Assembly (NCBI RefSeq): GCF_001611675.1
Contig: NZ_CP014766.1
Coordinates: 3,720,001 to 3,784,000 of the forward strand
Reading direction: 5' to 3'
DNA: 64,000 nucleotides
Source: Pontibacter akesuensis
GTDB lineage: Bacteria; Bacteroidota; Bacteroidia; Cytophagales; Hymenobacteraceae
The first letter of the stretch is position 1. Every line of letters starts with the position of its first letter. This document shows positions 35,328-43,919 of the stretch, piece after piece. Under the pieces are notes generated by a model that had not been told where the DNA came from, did no database searches, and saw nothing but the letters and a program-made list of their open reading frames with translations. The position numbers and the translations under genes are program-made.

Positions 35328-35548
35328 CAGGCCGTACAGAAGTATAGCCTGTAAAGCAGGGGCTACGGTTTTTATACTTAAATTTACTTACGGAACGATA
35401 AATGGCTAAAGTCTGGTAAGGCATAACCCGGGCTGATTTTGTATCCGTAGTAGGAACATCCCTTAAAAGAAGGTCTTGCCTCGCCAGGGAGACGTCCCAC
35501 TGCTAAAAAGTAACGTTAGCAGGCATTTTCCTAGTAATTTTAGAAATC
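35328..35548 (+). promoter_or_regulatory. Leader region of the molybdenum cofactor operon with a hairpin
   Basis: About 220 bases separate the divergent exonuclease frame from the first Moco gene. CTGCTAA (35500-35506) and TTAGCAG (35516-35522) form a 7-bp stem with a 9-base loop, preceded by GC-rich blocks (AACCCGGGCTG, CTCGCCAGGGAGACGTCCC). A structured 5' leader or attenuator is possible; I do not recognise the Moco riboswitch consensus. Confidence 0.35.
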
Positions 35549-35866
35549 ATGAGAATCACCTTGAAAGACAACACGATCAGGCTGCACCTGGGGCAGCCCG
35601 AAATAGAAAAGTTTATGAGCGAGGGCAAGGTTGTGGGTACCTCTCAACTGGGGCCATCGCTGGTGCAATCGCTTCGCTACTCGTTGCTTAAAGACGACGA
35701 AGGCGACACTGTCACTGCGACTTTTATCGCCAACAACATCAAAGTTTTTGTGCCGACTGAACTGGCCGAGAAGTGGGCGCAGGCAGACCAGAAAACTTTG
35801 GAAGAACAGATGCCGCTGGATGAAGGAGAGTTTCTGCACATCCTGATAGAAAAGGATTCAGAGTAA
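35549..35866 (+). CDS. Small protein heading the Moco operon (DUF7009-like)
   Basis: A 105-residue soluble protein beginning MRITLKDNTIRLHLGQPEIEK and ending LHILIEKDSE, with a beta-rich N-terminal half. Similar small proteins accompany moa genes in Bacteroidota and, as far as I recall, are called DUF7009; biochemical role unknown. The next gene, moaD, is 85 bases downstream on the same strand. Confidence 0.7.
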   Translation: MRITLKDNTIRLHLGQPEIEKFMSEGKVVGTSQLGPSLVQSLRYSLLKDDEGDTVTATFIANNIKVFVPTELAEKWAQADQKTLEEQMPLDEGEFLHILIEKDSE

Positions 35867-35951
35867 GCGGAGGTGTGTTTGCGAGCAGGCGCGGCACTTG
35901 CTTCGCCAAACCCGCTAATGTTGGAATGCCACGGCTATAATGAAATAAGAA

Positions 35952-36191
35952 ATGAAAGTAACCCTTTTCGGGATGGCCAAAGAGCTTGTGGGGCAGCCGG
36001 CCATTTACCTGAACAACACCCAAAGCATCACCAAAGTAAAAGACCTGAAAGAGCGGCTGCTGCGGGAGTACCCTGTGTTTAACCAGCTGCCTAGTATGGC
36101 CATTGCCGTGAATGTAAATTTTGCTCAGGACGAGGATACCGTACACGAGCAAGATGAAATTGCAGTGATACCACCCGTAAGCGGAGGATGA
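35952..36191 (+). CDS. moaD: Molybdopterin synthase sulfur carrier subunit MoaD
   Basis: The 79-residue ubiquitin-fold protein ends VIPPVSGG, the Gly-Gly tail that is adenylated and thiocarboxylated to carry sulfur for molybdopterin formation. The family's usual length is about 80. Its stop overlaps the ATG of moaE (ATGA type), giving tight translational coupling of the two synthase subunits. The activating enzyme MoeB is not in this window. Confidence 0.93.
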   Translation: MKVTLFGMAKELVGQPAIYLNNTQSITKVKDLKERLLREYPVFNQLPSMAIAVNVNFAQDEDTVHEQDEIAVIPPVSGG

Positions 36192-36604
36192 GCGGCATGA
36201 TCAGAATTGTCGAGAAAATAGATTTGAACCTGGCCTACGAGCACCTGCAGGACCCCGGTGCCGGTGCTACCTCGTTGTTTTTAGGCACGGTCCGTAACGC
36301 AACCCGCGGAGACGAGGTGTTTCAGCTGGAATACGAGGCCTATGATGCGATGGCTATCAGCGAGATGCAGAAAATTGCAGATGCGGCAACGGCCAAGTAT
36401 GGCCTGCTGAAAACGCTGATCATCCATGCTGTGGGTGTAAAGAAAGTAGGAGACCTGGTGGTGGTGATAGGCGCCTCTGCGCCGCACCGTAAAGAAGCCA
36501 TGGCCGCCACCACTCATATGATTGATACCCTGAAACAAACCGTGCCGATCTGGAAGAAGGAGTTCTTCGAGAACAAGCAGGTATGGGTTTCTGAAAACCC
36601 CTGA
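36188..36604 (+). CDS. moaE: Molybdopterin synthase catalytic subunit MoaE
   Basis: The 138-residue protein shows AGATSLFLGTVRN, LEYEAYDAMAISEM, and the catalytic Lys region VPIWKKEFFE. MoaE forms a heterotetramer with MoaD and inserts two sulfurs into cyclic pyranopterin monophosphate. Translation is coupled to moaD by overlap, and moaA follows after three bases. Confidence 0.95.
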   Translation: MSGMIRIVEKIDLNLAYEHLQDPGAGATSLFLGTVRNATRGDEVFQLEYEAYDAMAISEMQKIADAATAKYGLLKTLIIHAVGVKKVGDLVVVIGASAPHRKEAMAATTHMIDTLKQTVPIWKKEFFENKQVWVSENP

Positions 36605-36607
36605 CTT

Positions 36608-37591
36608 ATGCTGAAAGACAAACACAACAGGCAAGTTAACTACCTTAGGCTCTCAGTAACCGATAAGTGCAACCTGCGCTGCTTTTACTGCATGCCGGAG
36701 GAGGGAATCCCGTTCTGTAAAAAAGACGAGGAACTTTCGTTTGAGGAGCTGCTGCGTGTTTGTCGCATACTTACAGGGCAGGGAGTAAACAAGATCAGGA
36801 TTACGGGCGGTGAGCCTTTTGTGCGCAAAGGCCTGATGCACTTCCTGGAGCAGCTCACGCAGCTCGAGAAGGCTCCAGAGCTCAGCATCACCACCAACGC
36901 TACGCTTATCGGTCCGCACATCCCGAAACTGAAGGCGTTGGGCATCCGAAGTATAAATGTGAGCCTTGACACGCTCGACGAGAACCGCTTTTTTTCCATC
37001 ACGCGCCGCGACGAGTACAAGCGGGTGATGCAGAACCTGAACACGCTCCTGCAGGAAGGCTTTGACGTGAAAATCAACTGCGTGGTGATGCAGCACCAGA
37101 ACATAGAAGACATTCCGCTGCTGGCCGAATTTACCAAGGCCTATCCGGTAAGTGTGCGTTTCCTGGAGGAAATGCCATTCAATGCGCAGTCGGAGGGGCA
37201 GGAGGCTTTGTTGTGGGACTACACCCACATCAAAGCAAACGTGGAAGCGCATTTCGGAGGGTTGGAAAAGCTGCCGGACCCGCCAAGTTCTACCTCGCTT
37301 AACTATAAAATAAAAGGCTATACAGGAACAGTGGGCATTATCCCTTCCTTTAGCCGCACGTTCTGCGGCACCTGCAACCGCATCCGCCTTTCTGCCAACG
37401 GCGACTTCCGCACCTGCCTTTATGGTGCGGCCGACCTGAACCTGCGCGACCAGTTGCGGCTAGGGTTTTCGGATGGGCAGCTGCTGTTAAACCTGCAGGA
37501 GGCCTTGCAGCAAAAAGCAGCGAACGGCTTCGAGACCGAAACGTTAAATCAGAAACAAGTAAAAGACTCCATGGCCTACCTTGGAGGATAA
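36608..37591 (+). CDS. moaA: GTP 3',8-cyclase MoaA (radical SAM)
   Basis: The 327-residue enzyme carries the radical SAM cluster motif CNLRCFYC (Cys21, Cys25, Cys28) and the C-terminal second 4Fe-4S ligands in FCGTCNRIRLSANGDFRTCL. It lacks the terminal GG at the exact end but finishes with AYLGG, matching the MoaA C-terminal double glycine needed for activity. It performs the first step of Moco synthesis from GTP with MoaC. Confidence 0.97.
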   Translation: MLKDKHNRQVNYLRLSVTDKCNLRCFYCMPEEGIPFCKKDEELSFEELLRVCRILTGQGVNKIRITGGEPFVRKGLMHFLEQLTQLEKAPELSITTNATLIGPHIPKLKALGIRSINVSLDTLDENRFFSITRRDEYKRVMQNLNTLLQEGFDVKINCVVMQHQNIEDIPLLAEFTKAYPVSVRFLEEMPFNAQSEGQEALLWDYTHIKANVEAHFGGLEKLPDPPSSTSLNYKIKGYTGTVGIIPSFSRTFCGTCNRIRLSANGDFRTCLYGAADLNLRDQLRLGFSDGQLLLNLQEALQQKAANGFETETLNQKQVKDSMAYLGG

Positions 37592-37593
37592 AT

Positions 37594-38064
37594 ATGGAAG
37601 AAAAAACAAACATTGTCATCTCAAAAGTATCCTCCATGGTGGATGTGGGGGAAAAGGCCGTGACACGCAGGGTAGCGCAGGCTTCCTGCTACATTCACTT
37701 TCCGGAGCAGGTGTTCGAAATGCTCCGCGAGAACGATTTCCTTACCCACAAAGGCTCTATCATCAACACCTCTGTGGTGGCTGGTCTGATGGCCGTGAAG
37801 AAAACCTCTGATATTCTGCCGCTGTGCCATCCGCTGCAGATTTCCGGAACGGATCTGGACATCACGCCGGAAGAAAACAAAATTAAAATAGAATGCACGG
37901 TGAAATGTGAGGGCAAAACCGGTGTGGAAATGGAAGCGCTCACGGGTGCGTCTGTGGCTGCACTCTGTATTTACGACATGTGCAAAGCGTTCTCGCACGA
38001 CCTGGAAATCACAGACCTGAAGCTGAACTTTAAAAAAGGAGGCAAAAGCGACTATGGCGGATAA
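37594..38064 (+). CDS. moaC: Cyclic pyranopterin monophosphate synthase MoaC
   Basis: The 156-residue protein has the conserved MVDVGEKAVTRRVA, DILPLCHPLQIS and TGVEMEALTGASVAAL, and ends KGGKSDYGG. It converts the MoaA product to cyclic pyranopterin monophosphate as a hexamer. It starts two bases after the moaA stop and overlaps mobA by 11 bases. Confidence 0.97.
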   Translation: MEEKTNIVISKVSSMVDVGEKAVTRRVAQASCYIHFPEQVFEMLRENDFLTHKGSIINTSVVAGLMAVKKTSDILPLCHPLQISGTDLDITPEENKIKIECTVKCEGKTGVEMEALTGASVAALCIYDMCKAFSHDLEITDLKLNFKKGGKSDYGG

Positions 38065-38638
38065 GGCAGAACTGTTCGGGCTGGTACTGGCTGGCGGCAA
38101 AAGCACGCGCATGGGCACCGACAAGGGCCTGCTCAACTACCGGGGCATGCCGCACCGCGACTACCTTTTCCAATTGCTGGACAGGCTTTGCACCAAAACT
38201 TTCCTGGGCCTGCGAAAAGAGCAACAGAACGAGGCAGGGGAGCAGCCGGTAATCTGGGACGATACGCAGTACGAGGGACCGTTCCGGAGTATACTTGCCG
38301 CCCATAAAGCACACCCAACGACTGCCTGGTTCATGCTTGCCTGCGACCTGCCTTTCCTGACAGAAAAAACGGTTGAAAAGCTAATTCAGGAGCGTGATGC
38401 AGGTAAAGCGGCGACAGTATACTACAACGAAGGAAGCGGATTTCTGGAACCGCTGATTGCGATTTGGGAACCGGCGGCCTTAGCCCAGGCAATGGAGTAT
38501 GCAGCTGATGGCAGCAGGTGTCCGCGGAAATTCCTGTTAAGTCAGGATATAAAGCAGCTTTCGGTGGCAAAGGGGCAGGAGCTGTTAAACGCCAACTACC
38601 CGGAAGATTACGAGCAGGCGAAGAAAGCCCTCTTATAA
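38054..38638 (+). CDS. mobA: Molybdenum cofactor guanylyltransferase MobA
   Basis: The 194-residue nucleotidyltransferase has LAGGKSTRMGTDKGLL near residue 12, the GTP/Mg-binding loop, and LACDLPFL, the second metal motif. It attaches GMP to Mo-molybdopterin for bis-MGD enzymes such as DMSO-reductase family proteins. Its presence indicates that the cell uses MGD cofactor. It overlaps moaC by 11 bases. Confidence 0.92.
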   Translation: MADKAELFGLVLAGGKSTRMGTDKGLLNYRGMPHRDYLFQLLDRLCTKTFLGLRKEQQNEAGEQPVIWDDTQYEGPFRSILAAHKAHPTTAWFMLACDLPFLTEKTVEKLIQERDAGKAATVYYNEGSGFLEPLIAIWEPAALAQAMEYAADGSRCPRKFLLSQDIKQLSVAKGQELLNANYPEDYEQAKKALL

Positions 38639-38676
38639 GTATAAGCGTCTGCACCACCGCACCTAAAGCAACTAGA

Positions 38677-39447
38677 ATGGACCCGACTACACTGGCGCTT
38701 CTACTCATCGTGCTATTCTTTTTTATCGCCATGCTGTATTCCGGCATCGGCTTTGGCGGCGGCTCCAGCTACCTGGCCTTGCTGAGCATTTTCTACACCA
38801 ATTTTGAATTTATCCGCACCACCGCTTTGGCATGCAACATAGCGGTAGTGCTGGGAAGCGTGCTCCTGTACTACAAAAATGGGCTGATGGATTGGAAGCG
38901 GTTTCTGCCGTTTGTAGCCGTAAGCATTCCGGCGGCATTTATTGGGGCGCAGTTCCAGTTGTCACAGCAGGTGTTTTTTATACTACTGGGATTTACACTG
39001 ATTGCGTCTGCTGTTCTGTTGCTGGTTAAAACGCTGCAGTCTCTGCATACAAATACAAAAAGTTATCCCGCTGGCAGTACCGTGGCGTTGGGCGGTGGTG
39101 TGGGCCTGCTTTCGGGGGTGGTAGGCATTGGTGGAGGCGTTTTCCTGTCGCCGGTGCTGAACCTGATGCGCTGGGATGAACCCCGGAAAATTGCTGCCCT
39201 GGCCAGCTTCTTTATACTTGCTAATTCTCTCTCTGGGCTAGGCGGTTTGGTTGCAAGCGGGTCGCTGGGAACGGATTTTTCGCTCCAGCTGCTGTTGCTG
39301 TTCGCAGTTTTTGCCGGCGGGCAGTTGGGTATTCGGTTGTCGCTGGGCATGCTGAAACCGCAGTTGATCAAATCCCTGACGGCCGTACTGGTGCTGTACG
39401 TGGGGGTGCGGCTGGTATTGATGTACAGTGTCGGCATAAAAATATAA
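38677..39447 (+). CDS. TauE/SafE-family sulfite/anion exporter-like permease within the Moco operon
   Basis: From ATG 38677 the protein has about 256 residues and eight hydrophobic segments, with GIGFGGGSSYLALLS and the later GVVGIGGGVFLSPVLN, the paired Gly-rich motifs of the TauE/SafE family. Members move sulfite, sulfoacetate or related sulfur compounds. A longer frame from 38518 overlaps mobA and is unlikely. Placement between mobA and moeA suggests a link with sulfite oxidation or sulfur supply. Confidence 0.9.
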   Translation: MDPTTLALLLIVLFFFIAMLYSGIGFGGGSSYLALLSIFYTNFEFIRTTALACNIAVVLGSVLLYYKNGLMDWKRFLPFVAVSIPAAFIGAQFQLSQQVFFILLGFTLIASAVLLLVKTLQSLHTNTKSYPAGSTVALGGGVGLLSGVVGIGGGVFLSPVLNLMRWDEPRKIAALASFFILANSLSGLGGLVASGSLGTDFSLQLLLLFAVFAGGQLGIRLSLGMLKPQLIKSLTAVLVLYVGVRLVLMYSVGIKI

Positions 39448-39450
39448 GCG

Positions 39451-40662
39451 ATGATTACAGTAGAAGAAGCCTTTGCGCAAATGCAGCAGAACCGGGTGGA
39501 TTTTGGCCTGGAAGAGGTACTGCTGGAAGATGCAGTCGGTCGGGTTCTGATGCAAAACGTCACCGCCGATCGTGATTTCCCGCCCTTCGACAGAGCCACT
39601 AAAGACGGTATCGCCATCAATTTCCACGCAATTCAGCAAGGTATAACCAAGTATAAAATTGAGGGCATACAGGCAGCCGGCGATTCGCAAAAGCAGCTGC
39701 ATGACCCGATGGCTTGCTTCGAAATAATGACGGGTGCAGTGGTACCCGCAGGTGCCGATACAGTGGTGATGTACGAGCAGGTGCAGCTCGAAAATGGAGT
39801 AGCCATACTTCAAACTGAGAAGGTGAAGGAGCGCCAGAACGTTCACTTTCAGGGCCAGGATGCCAGGCAGGGAGATGTACTGCTGCAGGCCCCGGTAAAG
39901 CTTCTTCCGAAGCATGTAAATACCCTGGCCTCAGTTGGCAAGTATAAAGTGCCTGTAGCTGGGCTGCCGAAAGTAGCCATAATTTCCACGGGTGATGAAC
40001 TGGTGGAGGTGCAGGAAATGCCGGAGCCGCATCAGATCCGCAAATCGAATGTGTACGCGCTGAAAAGCCTTTTGAAGGAAGATGGCATCAACGGAGACCT
40101 CTACCATACCCAGGACAAGGAAGAGGAGATTGTAGAAACGCTGGGCAGGTTATTGGCGCAGTATGACGTGCTGCTGCTTTCAGGCGGCGTGTCCAAGGGC
40201 AAGTATGATTTAATACCGGAATGTTTGCAAAAGCTGGGGGTAGAGAAGGTGTTTCATGGTATAAAGCAGCGGCCGGGCAAGCCGTTTTGGTTTGGAGTCA
40301 AAGAAGACAAGTGTGTTTTTGCTTTCCCTGGAAATCCCATTTCTACGTATGTATGCTATTTGCTCTACTTCAGGGCCTGGCTCGGTCATTCTATTAATTC
40401 ACCGCTTCCAGCTATTCCCGTTAAAGACATCGGCGCTATGACCGGGCTGCAGGACTTCTGGTACCACCGCCTGGTGCACGCCAGTTGGGATGGCACAGCG
40501 CAAAAGATTCGTACAGATGCTATCGATAACTCCGGCTCCGGCGATCTGGTCAGCCTGAACCTGGCCAACGGGTTGCTTTCTGTTCCTCCAGCCTCCGCAC
40601 CGCACGCTACTCCTTTTTTTACGCCTTTCTCCGCGCAAGTTCATGCGTATGCACACCTATAG
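39451..40662 (+). CDS. moeA: Molybdopterin molybdotransferase MoeA
   Basis: The 403-residue protein shows PPFDRATKDGIAI, MTGAVVPAGADTVVMYEQV, IISTGDELVEV, LSGGVSKGKYDLIPE and GKPFWFG with FPGNPISTYVCY, the MoeA domain order. It inserts molybdate into adenylated molybdopterin. It follows the TauE-like gene by three bases and is the last gene of the unit. The usual molybdopterin adenylyltransferase (MogA/MoaB) gene is not present in the window. Confidence 0.95.
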   Translation: MITVEEAFAQMQQNRVDFGLEEVLLEDAVGRVLMQNVTADRDFPPFDRATKDGIAINFHAIQQGITKYKIEGIQAAGDSQKQLHDPMACFEIMTGAVVPAGADTVVMYEQVQLENGVAILQTEKVKERQNVHFQGQDARQGDVLLQAPVKLLPKHVNTLASVGKYKVPVAGLPKVAIISTGDELVEVQEMPEPHQIRKSNVYALKSLLKEDGINGDLYHTQDKEEEIVETLGRLLAQYDVLLLSGGVSKGKYDLIPECLQKLGVEKVFHGIKQRPGKPFWFGVKEDKCVFAFPGNPISTYVCYLLYFRAWLGHSINSPLPAIPVKDIGAMTGLQDFWYHRLVHASWDGTAQKIRTDAIDNSGSGDLVSLNLANGLLSVPPASAPHATPFFTPFSAQVHAYAHL

Positions 40663-40781
40663 CACCGGCTTCGGTGCCGCATCCTGGCCCGAATTCCTTT
40701 CTGCCATCTAATAGCGCATGCTGTAGTGTGGTGTTGATTCATTTGTTATATTGAGGTGATCATCAAGGCCATGCGTTGTTT

Positions 40782-41480
40782 ATGACGAAACCTCCAATTC
40801 CCACAGGCCCTAGCCTAGAGCACCGGATTCAGCTTAAAATCGCTGAGATTGCTGCCGTAGCCGACAATTTGCCGGGAGTCGTCATCATCCACAACCACCA
40901 AAACGGAATGGTGGTGGAGTACATGTCGCGGAGGGGAGTGGAGTATTTGGGCGTGACACTGGAGGAGGTGAAGCGGCTTGGAACCGAGTACTACACAAAG
41001 TTCTTTAACCCGGACGATGCGAAGGATTATATTCCCAAAATCATGGGTTTGGTGAAGCGAAACAGCGACGAGGAATTGGTGACTTTTTTTCAGCAGGTGC
41101 GGACAATTGAAAATCCTGGCTGGACGTGGTATGTGAGCACCATCAAAATTCTGATGCGGGATGATGCCGGGCTTCCGCTGCTAACCATCACCATGGCCTT
41201 CCCGATAGATCCGCTTCATCATGTTACGGCCAAGGTGCCGCGGTTGCTGGAAGAGAATAATTTTCTGCGGAACAACCTGCACCGTTTCAGGCTGTTGTCG
41301 AAAAGAGAGCAGGAAGTGCTGCGGCAATGGGCCCTGGGGAAAAGCGCTTCTGAAACAGCTGACATACTGTTTATATCCATTACGACAGTTGAAACGCACC
41401 GCCGCAACCTAAAGCATAAGTTACAGGCCAACTCTTCTTTCGATCTGGCGCAATATGCCCGCGCCTTCGATCTTATCTGA
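40782..41480 (+). CDS. PAS-domain LuxR-family transcriptional regulator
   Basis: From ATG 40782 the protein has about 232 residues. The N-terminal 140 residues look like a PAS domain (VVIIHNHQNGMVVEYMSRRG ... LTITMAFPID). The C-terminal GerE helix-turn-helix is LSKREQEVLRQWALGKSASETADILFISI, then TTVETHRRNLKHKL. A cytosolic small-molecule or redox signal sensed by PAS may control DNA binding. An in-frame TTG at 40776 is an unlikely start. The gene is convergent with a stand-alone HTH gene at 41530. Confidence 0.88.
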   Translation: MTKPPIPTGPSLEHRIQLKIAEIAAVADNLPGVVIIHNHQNGMVVEYMSRRGVEYLGVTLEEVKRLGTEYYTKFFNPDDAKDYIPKIMGLVKRNSDEELVTFFQQVRTIENPGWTWYVSTIKILMRDDAGLPLLTITMAFPIDPLHHVTAKVPRLLEENNFLRNNLHRFRLLSKREQEVLRQWALGKSASETADILFISITTVETHRRNLKHKLQANSSFDLAQYARAFDLI

Positions 41481-41529
41481 CTATAAACGACATACCGCTC
41501 TAACCTGGTGTAGCCGGTTCAAAGCAGTC

Positions 41530-41739
41530 TTACACCAGAACGCCTTCCAGGTATGCCCACGAAACAAGTTGATACAGGTGGCCCATGTTAAGTTTTTGGA
41601 GCATTTGCTGCAGCCTTTTCTCCACTACTGGCTCACTGCAGCTTAACTTCTGGCTTATCTGGCCGTTGGTGTACCCTTCCGCTATAAAAGCGATAATCTT
41701 GCACTCTTGCTTGCTGAGTTGTATTACGTGCTTGTTCAT
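41530..41739 (-). CDS. Stand-alone LuxR-type helix-turn-helix protein
   Basis: A 69-residue protein made of one GerE domain: LSKQECKIIAFIAEGYTNGQ, then SEPVVEKRLQQMLQKL and LVSWAYLEGVLV. There is no sensory or receiver part. It may bind DNA alone or heterodimerise with larger LuxR regulators such as the convergent PAS-LuxR 50 bases away. It might also be a remnant of a longer regulator. Confidence 0.7.
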   Translation of the reverse strand: MNKHVIQLSKQECKIIAFIAEGYTNGQISQKLSCSEPVVEKRLQQMLQKLNMGHLYQLVSWAYLEGVLV

Positions 41740-42416
41740 GGTTTTCGGGCATGTGAGCAGTTGTAGGACAATTCACTTTTGATGGTTTACATCTACGAAG
41801 ATATCGGCACCAGCCCCCGTGCGCAATACTCACTTTTAATGATTTTGTAGGATTATATTTAAAAGCTGAATATAGTAGGCACAAGCATTCAGCAAAAATA
41901 GGGCTTGCTGCTGGCTGTAGCCAGCAGCGCTTAAACTTCATCTCTGGGATGTACCGCTGTACACCTGCACAACACATTGCTTATACTTGGTGCACAGTTT
42001 CCTGCAGGTGCTCCTCCATGCGTTTTAACAGGGTAGAAGGGACCGGATAAACTTCGCTGCAAGTATAAAAACAAAGTCGCCGCTGTGCCTTTTCCCAGGA
42101 GAGCGGTATTCATTGATACCACATAGGCCTGTGTTGCCTTACCGAAAGCTGGCCTTCGCTAATTAAATTTGAAAAAACTGCATTTATACTTCCTCCCTTA
42201 TAGCGTGGCAAAGCGTAGACAAACGCATACGTGAGCCGTCCCGTTATCAGCACCTCAACTGACGCCAGGCTTGCCAGCAGATCGGTTCTCCTTCGGTACC
42301 AGGCACCCACACCGGAAAATCGAACGGCCCTGGTCTGCTTTGCTTGAACATATTGTTTCATCGGACCTCCTGCACAAAGGAGCGTCTGCCGCATCAGCTA
42401 TACACTAAAACAAACT
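41740..42416. other. 677-base gene-free stretch with one hairpin
   Basis: GCTGCTGGCT (41907-41916) and AGCCAGCAGC (41919-41928) form a perfect 10-bp stem with a 2-base loop. Short frames on the minus strand, including one at 42110-42394, show no recognisable protein character. I see no RNA gene. Confidence 0.45.
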
Positions 42417-43919
42417 ATGGCAGAAAAGAAAGAAGTGAACCCATCCAACAGCGGCTTTTCCATCGGGAAAGCACCCATCAGGGCAACCAGAGCTCCTGTA
42501 GGCGCATTGAGAAACATGACAGTGCCCGCCCGTCCGGTAGTGGACCCGGCAGACGTGGTAGTGCCCGAGGGCTATCAGGTAGAGGTGGCCATGGCAGGCC
42601 TGTCTTTCCCCACAGATATTGCCTTTGCAGACGATGGAACTGTTTTCGTGAGTGAAGGCGGCAGTTCCTGGCCTACCCGCCCCTACATGCCGGCGCGCGT
42701 GCTGATGATAAAACCAGACGGCGGGGTAGAAGCCATTACCATGAAAGTGCAGGCCGGGCCACGGGGCATTGCCTGGCGCGACGGAGAACTGTACATGTGC
42801 CTCAAAGGAGGGTACCACATGCAGGTGTGTAAGTATAACCTGGAAACGGGTGAGCTTAAAGTCCTGATCGACAAGCTGCCGAGTGGCGGCTGGCACGAAC
42901 CCGGCGGACCTATCTTCGGGGACGATGGCTTGATGTACTTCGGCAACGGATCTGTGTCACAGCAGGGGGTGATATTGCCTGCCGGTTTCACGGTGGATAT
43001 GGCCAAGCACCCGCTGGCGCACGATGTACCGGGGCAGGATGTGACTTTGACCGGCAACAACGTCTGGAGCCGCGATCCGCGCATGCCGTACCCTTACCTC
43101 ACCCAGACAGGTGCCTTCAAACCGTTCGGTACACCTGCAGAGAAGGGAGAGGTGGTAAAAGGGGATGTGTTCTGCAACTCGGCTGTGTGGCGTTCCAAAC
43201 CGGACGGAACCGATCTGGAGCTATTGGCCTGGGGCATCCGCAACCCGTTTGGCATGGCGCTGAACGAGCAGGGGGAACTGTACGTGTCGGATAACGACTT
43301 TGAGGAAAAAGGAGAACGCGCTGTCGCCAACGATCCGGACCGCATTTGGCACATCAAAAATGCCAGCAAGCCCTACGGCACAGTAAGTACCCCGGATTGG
43401 TATGGCTTTCCGGATATCTGCGGCGATGGCTTGCCCGTAAACCACGAATCGCACCTGCCGCTAAAAGGCAAAGCCGCTGAACTGCTCATACAGGACCCGC
43501 CGCCCTGGGCCGGGCCAGCCGCTTTCCTGGAGCAGCCGCACTCCTGCATGTGCCGGATGGATTTCTCTAAGTCAGACTTCTTCGGCCACCGGGGAGAATT
43601 GTTTGTGAGCGAATGGGGCACCCTGGCTCCGCTAAACTCGCCACGGCCGGAAGACCTGGACCATGGGTTCAGGGTGATTCGGGTAGATGTGAAGCAAGGC
43701 ACCGGAACGCCATTTATGCACAACCGCAAAATGGGGCCAGCCTCCACCTACAACACGGGTGGTATCGAGCGGCCCGTATCGTGCAAGTTTAGCCCTGATG
43801 GCAAGAGCCTGTACGTGCTGGACTTCGGGGTATGCAAGATTACGCAGGGCAGTATGTTTGCCTTCGCCCACACAGGTGTACTTTGGAAAATCAGCAGAAA
43901 GGAGGAGAACAATGGATAA
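42417..43919 (+). CDS. PQQ-type sugar dehydrogenase-like beta-propeller protein
   Basis: The 500-residue protein shows six-bladed propeller repeats: LSFPTDIAFADDGTVFVSEG, AGPRGIAWRDGELYMC, WGIRNPFGMALNEQGELYVSD and PVSCKFSPDGKSLYVLD. These resemble the glucose/sorbosone dehydrogenase (Gdh) fold and related sugar dehydrogenases. There is no signal peptide, although most relatives are periplasmic; the 40-residue Ser/Pro-rich N-terminus is odd. Cofactor residues cannot be confirmed by eye. Its stop overlaps the start of the following gene. Confidence 0.8.
   Translation: MAEKKEVNPSNSGFSIGKAPIRATRAPVGALRNMTVPARPVVDPADVVVPEGYQVEVAMAGLSFPTDIAFADDGTVFVSEGGSSWPTRPYMPARVLMIKPDGGVEAITMKVQAGPRGIAWRDGELYMCLKGGYHMQVCKYNLETGELKVLIDKLPSGGWHEPGGPIFGDDGLMYFGNGSVSQQGVILPAGFTVDMAKHPLAHDVPGQDVTLTGNNVWSRDPRMPYPYLTQTGAFKPFGTPAEKGEVVKGDVFCNSAVWRSKPDGTDLELLAWGIRNPFGMALNEQGELYVSDNDFEEKGERAVANDPDRIWHIKNASKPYGTVSTPDWYGFPDICGDGLPVNHESHLPLKGKAAELLIQDPPPWAGPAAFLEQPHSCMCRMDFSKSDFFGHRGELFVSEWGTLAPLNSPRPEDLDHGFRVIRVDVKQGTGTPFMHNRKMGPASTYNTGGIERPVSCKFSPDGKSLYVLDFGVCKITQGSMFAFAHTGVLWKISRKEENNG

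Noticed and set aside
35328..35548. Moco riboswitch
   Set aside because: The consensus as I know it is not visible; only a short hairpin is supported.
38518..38676. N-terminal extension of the TauE-like permease
   Set aside because: Would overlap mobA by 121 bases and encodes a non-hydrophobic tail; the membrane protein start at 38677 is natural.
41907..41928. 10-bp perfect hairpin as terminator or small RNA
   Set aside because: No T run on the plus strand and the minus-strand run is too far; only reported as a hairpin in the gap.
42110..42394. 94-codon minus-strand frame
   Set aside because: Basic, low complexity, no domain, overlaps AT-rich putative promoter DNA of the propeller gene.
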